From Eubacterium aggregans (GTDB lineage: Bacteria > Bacillota > Clostridia > Eubacteriales > Eubacteriaceae), in assembly GCF_900107815.1 (NCBI RefSeq), contig NZ_FNRK01000004.1, positions 62,001 through 126,000 on the forward strand: a DNA stretch of 64,000 nt, in the 5' to 3' direction. Shown one piece after another: positions 9,149 to 17,087 of this stretch; the stretch's first letter is position 1, and every line of letters starts with the position of its first letter. Position numbers and translations under genes: made by a program. The notes under the pieces are model-generated. The model saw only the letters and a program-made list of their open reading frames with translations, ran no database searches and was not told the origin of the DNA.

Positions 9149-10198
9149 ATGGAAGAAACCATTAAACTGACGAAATTGGCAAAATGCGCGGGGTGTGGTG
9201 CAAAGGTAGGGGCAGGGACCCTGTCGGAACTATTGGGGGATTTAAAGGTCCATCAGGACGACAACCTCATTGTGGGATTTGATAAAAGTGATGATGCCTC
9301 GGTTTATAAAATCAGTGACGAATTGGCATTGGTCCAGACCCTGGACTTCTTTCCACCCATTGCTGATGATCCCTACCTCTTCGGGCAGATTGCAGCGACC
9401 AACGCTCTAAGCGATGTCTATGCCATGGGCGGAGAGCCTAAATTGGCCATGAACATTCTCTGCGTAACGGAATCCATGCCCCGGGAGGCAGTCCACGAGG
9501 TGCTCCGGGGTGGGTATGATAAGGTGTATGAGGCCGGAGCCATCATTACCGGAGGCCACAGCATCATCGATGAGGAGCCCAAGTACGGCCTATCCGTCAC
9601 AGGCTTTGTCCATCCGGATAAGGTGTTAAGCAATAGTGGTGCCAAGGTGGGGGACCAGCTGATCCTCACCAAGCCCCTGGGAGTGGGAATCCTCACCACC
9701 GGAGCCAAGGTGGATATGGTCGAGCCTGAAAATCTGGATCGGGTCATGACCCAAATGACCACCCTTAATAAGGCCGCCCGGGATGTCATGGTCAAATACC
9801 GGGTCCACAGCTGCACCGATGTGACGGGCTTTTCCCTCATGGGCCACGGTTATGAAATGGCCGAAGGCAGCGATGCGTCTCTGGCGATATGGATGGATAG
9901 CATCAAGGTGCTGCCCCAGGCCCTGGAGTTGGCTGAAATGGGCATTCTTCCGGCGGGTATGTACCGCAACCGCAGCTTCTGTGAAGGAGAGGTTGCCGTG
10001 GATGAGGGAATCAGCCGGGCCATGGTGGATGTCCTCTTCGATCCCCAGACCTCCGGTGGTCTGCTTATGGCCGTGGACCCGGAAGATGCCGAGGCTCTCT
10101 ACCGTGAGCTTCAGGGCCAGGTCCCGGGGGCTCAGTGGATCGGTGAGGTTAGGGATGCCATCCCGGGATGTAAAATTAAAATTCACCCATGCCGTTAA
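9149..10198 (+). CDS. selD: Selenide, water dikinase (Cys form)
   Basis: Makes selenophosphate from selenide and ATP. The N-terminal active-site segment reads KCAGCGAK. Cys16 and Lys19 (counted from ATG 9149) match the catalytic Cys17 and Lys20 of E. coli SelD, so this is a Cys and not a selenocysteine form. FSLMGHG and DPQTSGGLL near the C-terminus are family motifs. I chose ATG 9149 because GGAGAG lies 6 bases upstream and the N-terminus then matches the family; GTG 9110 or ATG 9113 would add 12-13 residues. The end overlaps the convergent desulfurase gene by 4 bases. Confidence 0.95.
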   Translation: MEETIKLTKLAKCAGCGAKVGAGTLSELLGDLKVHQDDNLIVGFDKSDDASVYKISDELALVQTLDFFPPIADDPYLFGQIAATNALSDVYAMGGEPKLAMNILCVTESMPREAVHEVLRGGYDKVYEAGAIITGGHSIIDEEPKYGLSVTGFVHPDKVLSNSGAKVGDQLILTKPLGVGILTTGAKVDMVEPENLDRVMTQMTTLNKAARDVMVKYRVHSCTDVTGFSLMGHGYEMAEGSDASLAIWMDSIKVLPQALELAEMGILPAGMYRNRSFCEGEVAVDEGISRAMVDVLFDPQTSGGLLMAVDPEDAEALYRELQGQVPGAQWIGEVRDAIPGCKIKIHPCR

Positions 10199-11358
10199 CG
10201 GCATGAATCGCCCTGGAGAATCTGATCCAGGGCAGTGATGGCCTGATGGATTTCCCAGGCAGTATTAAAGGCCGAAAAGGAAAAGCGGACGCTGCCCTGG
10301 GGATAGGTCCCCAGGGTTTGATGGGCACTGGGGGCACAGTGGAGACCGCACCGGGTCATAATGCCGTATTCGCTGCTGAGGCGATGGGCCACCACAGCAT
10401 TGTCCCGGTCTGTGAAGTCCAGGGAGACGACAGCCATCCGGCCGGAGGTCCCGGGAAGACCCACCCTGCGGACATGGGGGAGCTCAGACACACCGTCGAG
10501 GAATTGCCTGGTCCATTCCATCTCGATGGTGTGCATTTTTTGCCAATCGTTATTCTCTAAAAAACATAATGAATGATGGAGGCCGTAGATGCCCGGCAGG
10601 TTCAGGGTTCCGCTTTCAAAACGATCGGGCATATAGGTTGGCAGCTCTTCGGAATCTGAGGCGCTGCCAGTCCCCCCGGCAATAAGGGGCGTGAGGGATT
10701 GGGCCAGCTCCGGAGTTAGGAGTAAGCCGCCAATACCCTGGGGTCCCAAGAGGCCCTTGTGTCCGGTGAATCCCAGGGCTGAAAGCCCCAGGGTCTTAAA
10801 GTCGATATCGATGTGTCCGGCGGTTTGGGCGGTATCCAGTAAAAAAGGAATACCATAGCTCTGGGCAATCCGCCCGATTTCAGCAATGGGCAGGAGGGTG
10901 CCGCACACATTGGAGGCGTGGAGGCAGGCAATCAGTCGGGTGTTGGGACGAATAAGGGGGATGATGGCCAGGGCATCCACCTGGCCCCGCTCATCCCCGG
11001 GAATCCGGTCGAAGGTGACGCCTTGGGCAGCCAGCTGGACTAAGGGGCGCATGGTTGCGTTGTGCTCCATACTGCTGACGATGGCGTGGTCTCCGGGCCT
11101 CAGCAGCCCCTTAATGACCAGATTCAGGCTCATGGTGACCCCTGAAGTGAAAATCACGTGGGAGGGGTCTCCAAAATGGAAAAGCCGGGCCAGCTGTTCC
11201 CGGGTTTCCAGGGCGGTTAAAGCCGCGGTGGTGGATGCGGCGTAGCTGGAGCGGTTGATATTTGTACCAATATCCTCCAGATAGTGGCCGACGGCAGCGC
11301 CGAGGCCTGGGGCCTTAGGGAAACTGGTGGCACCATTATCAAAATATAATCTATCCAT
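10195..11358 (-). CDS. Class V aminotransferase: cysteine desulfurase / selenocysteine lyase-like
   Basis: A 387-residue PLP enzyme of the SufS/CsdB-like group. GFTGHKGLLGPQG carries the PLP lysine at about K201, and MEHNA at 97-101 supplies the ring-stacking histidine. RCGLHCAP near 340 provides candidate persulfide/perselenide cysteines. It is convergent with selD and divergent from yedE. The setting suggests it releases selenium from selenocysteine or sulfur from cysteine for selenium trafficking. Substrate preference cannot be read from the sequence. Confidence 0.88.
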   Translation of the reverse strand: MDRLYFDNGATSFPKAPGLGAAVGHYLEDIGTNINRSSYAASTTAALTALETREQLARLFHFGDPSHVIFTSGVTMSLNLVIKGLLRPGDHAIVSSMEHNATMRPLVQLAAQGVTFDRIPGDERGQVDALAIIPLIRPNTRLIACLHASNVCGTLLPIAEIGRIAQSYGIPFLLDTAQTAGHIDIDFKTLGLSALGFTGHKGLLGPQGIGGLLLTPELAQSLTPLIAGGTGSASDSEELPTYMPDRFESGTLNLPGIYGLHHSLCFLENNDWQKMHTIEMEWTRQFLDGVSELPHVRRVGLPGTSGRMAVVSLDFTDRDNAVVAHRLSSEYGIMTRCGLHCAPSAHQTLGTYPQGSVRFSFSAFNTAWEIHQAITALDQILQGDSCR

Positions 11359-11441
11359 ATCGTTCTCCTGTAAGTAGTATATCGATAAGGACAGTTTAAC
11401 ATAGATGAGAGAAATAATAAAAGAAAGAGGTAATTTTTAGC

Positions 11442-12491
11442 ATGAAAAAGAATGGGGTGTTTATTTTGAGCGGAGTGCTCATCGGCGGTGTGGCCATTGC
11501 CCTGGCGGCTCTAGGGAATCCTGGGAATATGGGGTTCTGTATTGCCTGCTTCCTCCGGGATATTGCCGGTTCGTGCTCCCTGCACAGCGCAGGGATCGTG
11601 CAGAACTTCAGACCGGAAATTGTGGGGCTTCTCATTGGGGCCTTCGTGATGGCGGTATTCAGTAAGGAATTTAATCCCAAAGGGGGATCGGCACCCTTTA
11701 CCCGGTTTTTACTGGGAATGGTGGCCATGATCGGGGCCCTGATGTTTTTAGGCTGCCCCCTGCGGATGATGTTACGCATCGGTGGTGGCGATTTAAATGC
11801 CATCGTGGGATTGGCAGGCTTTGTCGTTGGGATCTTAGGGGGAATTTTTGCCCTCAATAAGGGTTTTAATCTGCGCCGGGCCTATAAGATGGGCAAGGTG
11901 GAAGGCATTGGATTTACCGTAGTCCTGGTGGGGCTTTTCGTCCTATCTCTGGCGATTCCCTCTTTGTTTAAACTTAGTACCGAGGGGCCGGGATCCATGT
12001 ATGCGCCCATTTGGGCAGCCCTCCTTGGGGGCATTCTGGTAGGGGCTGTCTGTCAGCGCCAGCGGGTGTGTACCGTGGCTGGCATTCGGGATGCCGTTAT
12101 GTTTAAGGAATTTCGGATGCTGTGGGTCTTTCTGACCATTATTGCCACGGTTTTGGTGGGCAATTTAATTCTGGGGACCTTTAATCTAGGCTTTGCGGAC
12201 CAGCCCATCGCCCATACCGATGGATTGTGGAATTTCCTGGGAATGGCCCTGTCTGGCTTATGCTTTACCCTCCTTGGGGGCTGCCCTCTGCGCCAGCTGA
12301 TTTTAACGGGAGAAGGGAATTCTGATTCTGCTATGGTGGTTCTGGGACTCATTGCCGGAGCAGCCTTCGCCCATAATTTTGGGTTAGCAGCTTCGGGAAA
12401 GGGTCCCACTTTTAATGGACAGATTGCAGTAGCTGTGGGGTTTGTCATTGTCGCCATTGTCGCGGTGATGTACTCCCGGGAACAAGCTTAG
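11442..12491 (+). CDS. yedE: YedE-family putative selenium transporter
   Basis: A 349-residue integral membrane protein with about nine to ten hydrophobic helices in two related halves. Each half has a conserved Cys segment: FLGCPLRMML near 105 and LLGGCPLRQLI near 280, plus GFCIACFLRDIAGSC near 28. This is the YedE/YeeE fold used for thiosulfate or selenium compounds. YedE genes cluster with selenium metabolism, as here. The start follows AGAAAGAGG. The spacing to the TusA-like gene is 21 bases, so the two are probably one unit. Confidence 0.88.
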   Translation: MKKNGVFILSGVLIGGVAIALAALGNPGNMGFCIACFLRDIAGSCSLHSAGIVQNFRPEIVGLLIGAFVMAVFSKEFNPKGGSAPFTRFLLGMVAMIGALMFLGCPLRMMLRIGGGDLNAIVGLAGFVVGILGGIFALNKGFNLRRAYKMGKVEGIGFTVVLVGLFVLSLAIPSLFKLSTEGPGSMYAPIWAALLGGILVGAVCQRQRVCTVAGIRDAVMFKEFRMLWVFLTIIATVLVGNLILGTFNLGFADQPIAHTDGLWNFLGMALSGLCFTLLGGCPLRQLILTGEGNSDSAMVVLGLIAGAAFAHNFGLAASGKGPTFNGQIAVAVGFVIVAIVAVMYSREQA

Positions 12492-12512
12492 GATTTTGGG
12501 AGGTTTGAAAGG

Positions 12513-12731
12513 ATGAATACAATGGATAATACAGTGGATGCACGGGGGCTGTCCTGCCCCATTCCGGTGGTGATGGTGAAAAAAGCAATGGCGGGCGAGC
12601 CAGCGGCGGTATCGGTTTTAGTGGACAACCCCGTAGCCATGGAGAATGTCACTCGATTTGCCGAGCACCAGGGCTATACCGTGGTGGTTACCGAGGCTTC
12701 CGGGGAGTATCACCTGGATCTAAAAAAATGA
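12513..12731 (+). CDS. yedF: TusA/YedF-like sulfurtransferase domain protein
   Basis: A 72-residue SirA/TusA-like protein. VDARGLSCPIPVVMVKKA at about 8-25 contains the family CPxP motif with the reactive cysteine. In selenium-utilising Clostridia, YedF usually fuses this domain to a second domain; here only the TusA-like part is present. The next gene overlaps by 4 bases and encodes a DUF3343 Se/S carrier. It probably carries persulfide or selenide; substrate not shown. Confidence 0.85.
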   Translation: MNTMDNTVDARGLSCPIPVVMVKKAMAGEPAAVSVLVDNPVAMENVTRFAEHQGYTVVVTEASGEYHLDLKK

Positions 12732-12970
12732 TGGACTATATCGCCACCTTTCACACCCACTTTTCAGCGGTCAAAACCCACCGAAGCCTAGGGGCTGCGG
12801 GGGTAGAGGCAGTGATGATGCCCACCCTCCGGGCCTTGTCCTCCAGCTGCGGTACCTGTGTGGCCTTCCGGGCAGACCGGGATATGCGGGAATGCCTGGA
12901 CGGAGAGTACGAGTGCCTGTACCAAGTCGAAAAGGATGGTGGCTATACCTGCTTGATGGATAATGCCTAG
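12728..12970 (+). CDS. DUF3343 putative Se/S carrier protein
   Basis: An 80-residue protein of the DUF3343 family, described as Se/S carrier-like. It begins with the typical YIATFHTHFSAVKTHRSL and has a SSSCGTCV cysteine pair near 38-41 plus two later cysteines. It overlaps the TusA-like gene by 4 bases. The pair probably acts together in selenium or sulfur relay, based on position. A strong bidirectional terminator follows 30 bases later. Confidence 0.82.
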   Translation: MMDYIATFHTHFSAVKTHRSLGAAGVEAVMMPTLRALSSSCGTCVAFRADRDMRECLDGEYECLYQVEKDGGYTCLMDNA

Positions 12971-12999
12971 GGATTGCATGCAAATAATGGCAATAAAAA

Positions 13000-13056
13000 G
13001 GGACTCCTGCAGTTGGCGATTTCGCCCCCCTGCAGGAGTCCCTATTATTATTTTGG
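13000..13056. terminator. Bidirectional terminator between DUF3343 gene and nrdG
   Basis: GGGACTCCTGCA (13000-13011) and TGCAGGAGTCCC (13031-13042) form a perfect 12-bp stem. A T-rich tail follows on the plus strand, and the A5 tract at 12995-12999 gives a U-tract on the minus strand, so it can serve both converging units. Confidence 0.88.
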
Positions 13057-13185
13057 TTTTAATTTAAATCGGCCTCGGCTTTGGCGTACAATAATCGTTG
13101 CATAATCGTTAGGTTTACGCATGGCGGGACTCGATACCCTTATTACAGTCCCTTTAATGGGTGCTGCAAAGATATTGCACCGCCG

Positions 13186-13695
13186 TTAAGCACAATTATG
13201 GGCGATCCTTCCCTGGGAGAGCTGTAAAATCCGTTGGTTGGCCGATCCCCGAAACCGAAGGCTGATGTCGGCCTGTTCTTTAATGAAGGGACCATCCACC
13301 AGCACGTCGATGTGGCTTAACAGGACATCCGTTACATCGCTGTGGGCCCGTCCTCCCGGAAGGAGGTCCTTTTCGTAGACGTAGCCGGTGTAGCACCAGA
13401 TATCCTTATGGGGCGCGGCGTTACCCAGGGCAGTAACCAGGTCCAACAAGGCCGGTTGGTTTCGGGGGTCCAGGGGCTCGCCCCCGAGGATGGTGAGCCC
13501 GGTGATGTAATCCGGGGCCAGGCTATGGATAATTTCCGCCGCTACGGCCTCGGTGAAGGGGGTGCCGTAGTCAAAATCCCAGGCTATTTCGTTGAAACAA
13601 CCGGGACAGCGGTGGGTACAGCCCGAGACAAAAAGGCTGGTGCGCACCCCGGGGCCGTTGGCGATATCATAGTATTTGATGGTTGCGTAGTTCAT
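13186..13695 (-). CDS. nrdG: Anaerobic ribonucleotide reductase activating protein
   Basis: Radical SAM activase that makes the glycyl radical on NrdD. The 169-residue protein has the Cx3Cx2C iron-sulfur motif at C26, C30 and C33 (GCTHRCPGC), preceded by GPGVRTSLFVSG, and the LGGEPL motif near 75. It lies 8 bases downstream of nrdD on the same strand, so the two are one operon under the nrdD leader. Confidence 0.96.
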   Translation of the reverse strand: MNYATIKYYDIANGPGVRTSLFVSGCTHRCPGCFNEIAWDFDYGTPFTEAVAAEIIHSLAPDYITGLTILGGEPLDPRNQPALLDLVTALGNAAPHKDIWCYTGYVYEKDLLPGGRAHSDVTDVLLSHIDVLVDGPFIKEQADISLRFRGSANQRILQLSQGRIAHNCA

Positions 13696-13703
13696 GGAGG
13701 CTC

Positions 13704-15884
13704 CTAAAGGTGCAGGACCCGGTCTCTGATTTCCTCGGTACGGCCCTGGTTCCAGAACTGGGTGCCGATGTAGCCGCAGGTCCGACGCGTGACATTGAGT
13801 TTGTCCTCTTCACGGTTACCGCAGTTGGGGCATTCCCAAACCAGCTTGCCGTCCTGATCTTCAACGATGACCACCTCCCCGCTAAAGCCGCAGACCTGGC
13901 AGTAGTCCGACTTGGTATTCAGTTCTGCATACATAATATTATCGTAGATGAACTGGAGGACGCTGAGGACTGCCGGAATATTGCCTTGCATATCTGGAAC
14001 CTCTACATAGCTGATGGCACCGCCTGGGGAAAGCTTCTGGAACTGGCTTTCAAATTTCAGCTTCGCAAAGGCATTGATGGGCTCGGAGACATGGACATGG
14101 TAGCTATTGGTGATATAGCCCTTATCGGTAATGCCCTCGATGATGCCAAAGCGTTTTTGCAGGCAACGGGCAAACTTGTAGGTGGTGGATTCCAGGGGGG
14201 TGCCGTAAAGGCTGAAATCGATGCGGTGGGCCGCCTTCCAGGTGGCGCAGGCATCGTTCATCCGGGTCATGACCGCCATGGCAAAGGGCGTAGCGGCGGC
14301 ATCGGTGTGGGATTTTCCGGTCATATATTTGCAGCATTCGTAAAGTCCGGCATAACCCAGGCTGATGGTGGAGTAGCCATCGTAAAGCAAAGGGTCGATG
14401 GGGGCACCCTTGGGCAGACGGGCCAGGGCACCGTATTGCCAGAGGATGGGGGCCGCATCGGAAAGGGTACCCTTCAGGCGGTTGTGGCGGCACAGCAGGG
14501 CTTCATGGCAGAGCTCCAAACGTTCCTCAAAGATCTGCCAAAAACGATCCAGATCTCCACCGCTGGATAGGGCCACATCCACCAGATTCAGGGTGACCAC
14601 CCCTTGATTAAATCGGCCATAATATTTGGGGGCTCCGCTTTCGGGGTCTACATAGGGGGTTAAAAAGCTGCGGCAGCCCATGCAGGTATAGCAGTGTCCC
14701 TCACCATTGGCATCCACCTTGCTCTCCAGCATCACCTTTTCGCTGATATAATCCGGGACCATGCGCTTAGCCGTACACTCTGCAGAAAGTTGGGTGAGGT
14801 AGAAGAAGGGCGTTCCTTCCTTCAGGTTGTCCTCCTCCAGGACGTAAATGAGCTTGGGAAAGGCGGGGGTCACCCAGACCCCGGTTTCGTTCTTCACGCC
14901 CTGGATACGTTGGAGGAGGGTTTCCTCAATAATCATGGCCAGGTCCGTTTTTTCCTGGGGATTCCGGGCCTCTCCAAGATACATAAACACCGTCACAAAG
15001 GGGGCCTGGCCATTGGTGGTCATTAAAGTGACCACTTGATACTGGATGGTCTGGACTCCCCGCTTAATTTCATCCCGAAGACGTTTTTCGGTGATGGCAT
15101 CCATTTGTGCTTCGGTGGGGGTGATGCCTAAATCGGCCATCTCCTCAGTAACGCTGCGGCGGATTTTTTGACGGCTGACGTCCACAAAGGGTGCCAGATG
15201 GGTCAGGCTGATGCTCTGCCCCCCGTATTGGCTGCTGGCGACCTGGGCAATGATCTGGGTGGCAATGTTGCAGGCCGTGGAAAAGCTGTGGGGCTTATCG
15301 ATGCGGGTGCCGCTGATGACCGTCCCATTTTGGAGCATATCCTCCAGGTTCACCAAATCGCAGTTGTGCATATGCTGGGCGAAATAATCGGAATCGTGGA
15401 AGTGGATGATTCCCTGCTCATGGGCCTCGGAGATGGCGGTGGGCAGGAGCATCCGCATGGTCAGATCCTTGCTGACCTCACCGGCCATATAATCCCGCTG
15501 GACACTGTTGACCCGGGGGTTCTTGTTGGAATTTTCCTGTTTGACATCCTCATTATTGCATTCGATCAGGCTGAGGATTTTATCGTCGGTGGTGTTGCTG
15601 GAGCGCTTAAGGGTCCGCACATAACGGTAGGTGATATACTGTCTGGCGACCTCATAAGCCTCCTGGGCCATGATTTCATTCTCAACCAGATCTTGGATTT
15701 CCTCCACATTCATGGCATGGGGACGGGCCACGCAGACCTGCTCCACGGCGTCTGCTACCTGAGTGATTTGGTCCCGGGTGAGACGTTGGGTTTCCGGGAC
15801 GACCGCGTTGGCCCGGCCCACCGCAGCGATGATTTTCGTAATATCAAAGGTCATTTCTGTGCCGTTGCGCTTGATGATTTTCAT
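13704..15884 (-). CDS. nrdD: Anaerobic (class III) ribonucleoside-triphosphate reductase
   Basis: Reduces ribonucleoside triphosphates for DNA synthesis without oxygen or B12. The 726 residues begin with an ATP-cone allosteric domain (about 1-90). The C-terminal zinc ribbon shows YCQVCG and CPNCG, and RRTCGYIG near 700-707 holds the glycyl radical site, probably G704. The start is preceded by CTAAGGAG. Its 5' region has a promoter with an NrdR-type palindrome, then a cobalamin riboswitch and a terminator, so expression should fall with high dNTP status and with high cobalamin (inferred). Confidence 0.97.
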   Translation of the reverse strand: MKIIKRNGTEMTFDITKIIAAVGRANAVVPETQRLTRDQITQVADAVEQVCVARPHAMNVEEIQDLVENEIMAQEAYEVARQYITYRYVRTLKRSSNTTDDKILSLIECNNEDVKQENSNKNPRVNSVQRDYMAGEVSKDLTMRMLLPTAISEAHEQGIIHFHDSDYFAQHMHNCDLVNLEDMLQNGTVISGTRIDKPHSFSTACNIATQIIAQVASSQYGGQSISLTHLAPFVDVSRQKIRRSVTEEMADLGITPTEAQMDAITEKRLRDEIKRGVQTIQYQVVTLMTTNGQAPFVTVFMYLGEARNPQEKTDLAMIIEETLLQRIQGVKNETGVWVTPAFPKLIYVLEEDNLKEGTPFFYLTQLSAECTAKRMVPDYISEKVMLESKVDANGEGHCYTCMGCRSFLTPYVDPESGAPKYYGRFNQGVVTLNLVDVALSSGGDLDRFWQIFEERLELCHEALLCRHNRLKGTLSDAAPILWQYGALARLPKGAPIDPLLYDGYSTISLGYAGLYECCKYMTGKSHTDAAATPFAMAVMTRMNDACATWKAAHRIDFSLYGTPLESTTYKFARCLQKRFGIIEGITDKGYITNSYHVHVSEPINAFAKLKFESQFQKLSPGGAISYVEVPDMQGNIPAVLSVLQFIYDNIMYAELNTKSDYCQVCGFSGEVVIVEDQDGKLVWECPNCGNREEDKLNVTRRTCGYIGTQFWNQGRTEEIRDRVLHL

Positions 15885-15910
15885 AGAATCTCCTTAGGAT
15901 TATAAGACAT

Positions 15911-15940
15911 TAAAAAATGGAGTACTCCCTGGGACTCCAT
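15911..15940 (-). terminator. Terminator in the nrdD leader
   Basis: Read on the minus strand, ATGGAGT (15940-15934) pairs with ACTCCAT (15923-15917), with TTTTTA directly after. It sits between the cobalamin riboswitch and the nrdD ribosome site, 27 bases before the start codon. It is the likely expression platform, forming when cobalamin is bound. Confidence 0.8.
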
Positions 15941-15984
15941 TATGTGATGGGGCATTGCGCACAGCAATAACCGCCATCCAGAAA

Positions 15985-16178
15985 CGCCATCTGAGCAGGG
16001 AATGGTTTCCGATATCATCAAGCAGGCTTTCTGACTCCATCTCATCGTATACCGCGCCTTCTCGCTTGCGCAATGGCATCTGCGGCGTACTCCTTGATTA
16101 CAGCGACCTGTTCGTACGGGGATTCCACCCGATTTTCCTTTTATCGATTTTGAATCGATCACTTGATGATATTATTTA
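15985..16178 (-). promoter_or_regulatory. Cobalamin riboswitch upstream of nrdDG
   Basis: On the minus strand, the leader has the ordered cobalamin-riboswitch elements. GGTGGAATCCCC is followed by GTCGCTGTAATC, then GCCATTG (16078-16072), GAGAAGGC, and GAGTCAGAAAGCCTGC near 16039-16024. The same elements occur in the cbiM leader of this window (GGTTGGAATCC, GCTGTAATC, GCCACTG, GGGAAGGC). A terminator follows. Cobalamin riboswitches on B12-independent reductases are known; here it would lower NrdD when B12 can support a class II enzyme. No class II gene is in the window. Confidence 0.85.
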
Positions 16179-16184
16179 CTTGAA

Positions 16185-16242
16185 CTAAGTATAGTGGCTT
16201 ACGACTGAAAAGTCAAGAGGATATCACAATATATTGTGATAT
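16185..16242 (-). promoter_or_regulatory. nrdDG promoter with NrdR-type boxes
   Basis: On the minus strand, TTGACT (16216-16211), a 17-base spacer and TATACT (16193-16188) form a strong promoter. A perfect 22-bp palindrome, ATATCACAATATATTGTGATAT at 16221-16242, lies just upstream of the -35; its core CACAATATATTGTG fits the NrdR box. A weaker match, CTAAGTATAG at 16185-16194, overlaps the -10. Centres are 42 bp apart, four helical turns. NrdR itself is not in the window. Confidence 0.8.
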
Positions 16243-16395
16243 GATAGCTATTACATATCAAAGGATTGTTTAAGAAAATTTGGTTTAAAGATAAGAAAAA
16301 CGGTATTTTTTGACAAATGTAAGTAAAAACTAAAGGGTACCTTGTGCGGCAATTAAGAATCTGATAAAATTGTTATACGAATAATGAGGTGGAGT

Positions 16396-17019
16396 ATGCA
16401 TCGAGGACAGACAAAAATGAACAATTATTTTAATCGGCTGCCCCAGGGGATGCAGCGGCATTGCCAGCGTACTGGTCAATATATGCGCATGGTCCTGATG
16501 GCCATGGATTTAGGCGCTTTGGAAAGGGCCCTGCTGTGGCGGGGACTTTCACCCTTTGACTACCATGATATTGGAAAGATTCTCCTGCCAGAAAGCTTAA
16601 TGGAGCAGGCGGGGTCTTACACTGTGGAGGAAAGTCTGCGGATGATGGGTCATGTGGATTATGGCCAGCAGATTTTTTGCAGTATTGGAGCAGAATTTCC
16701 AGAGGCGGCGGATTTTTGTAAGGCGGGTGAGGATATTGCCCTTTTCCATCATGAATGCTGGGATGGGACGGGGTATCCAGACGGACGCTCCGGTGAGGAA
16801 ATTCCATTTTTGGCACGGGTGTGTGCCATTGCCAATGCCTATACGGGGACTTTGGAGGGGGGCACACAGCGGCCGGGACATCCTGTGGATATCGCCCTGC
16901 AGGAACTGCTTTCCGGAGGAGGAAGCTGGTTCGATCCTGAAATTGTCGGCTGCTTTGTGGATTATGTCATTAAGGGTGAGGCGATTACCGGACGGACGGT
17001 AGATTTTGAAAAACGATGA
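16396..17019 (+). CDS. HD-GYP-type domain protein
   Basis: A single-domain protein of about 207 residues resembling HD-GYP phosphohydrolases. The HD pair is in YHDIGK (H57, D58), and HHECWDGTGYP (H118-P128) matches the HHExWDGxGYP signature. No receiver or other sensor domain is attached. Such domains often hydrolyse cyclic di-GMP or related signals; activity is inferred. ATGs at 16384, 16396 and 16417 are possible starts; 16396 is a compromise because GAGGTGG lies just upstream. It is convergent with the EamA gene across a shared terminator. Confidence 0.72.
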   Translation: MHRGQTKMNNYFNRLPQGMQRHCQRTGQYMRMVLMAMDLGALERALLWRGLSPFDYHDIGKILLPESLMEQAGSYTVEESLRMMGHVDYGQQIFCSIGAEFPEAADFCKAGEDIALFHHECWDGTGYPDGRSGEEIPFLARVCAIANAYTGTLEGGTQRPGHPVDIALQELLSGGGSWFDPEIVGCFVDYVIKGEAITGRTVDFEKR

Positions 17020-17022
17020 ACG

Positions 17023-17087
17023 AAAAAAAGACCTTTTGTGGAAGTGGCAGCGGTAGTATTTCAGCCACTGATCAGGAGGTCTTTTTT
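17023..17087. terminator. Bidirectional terminator between HD-GYP and EamA genes
   Basis: AAAAAAAGACCT (17023-17034) pairs with AGGTCTTTTTT (17077-17087) around a loop that has its own smaller GTGGC...GCCAC stem. A/T runs on both sides allow termination of both converging genes. It overlaps the last codons of the EamA gene. Confidence 0.75.

Noticed and set aside
9185-9200. Selenocysteine at the SelD active site
   Set aside because: The codon is TGT/TGC in KCAGCGAK; no in-frame TGA is present, so this is a Cys enzyme.
13683-14570. A 295-residue open frame on the plus strand
   Set aside because: It is antisense to the well-supported nrdD. No start signal and no family features.
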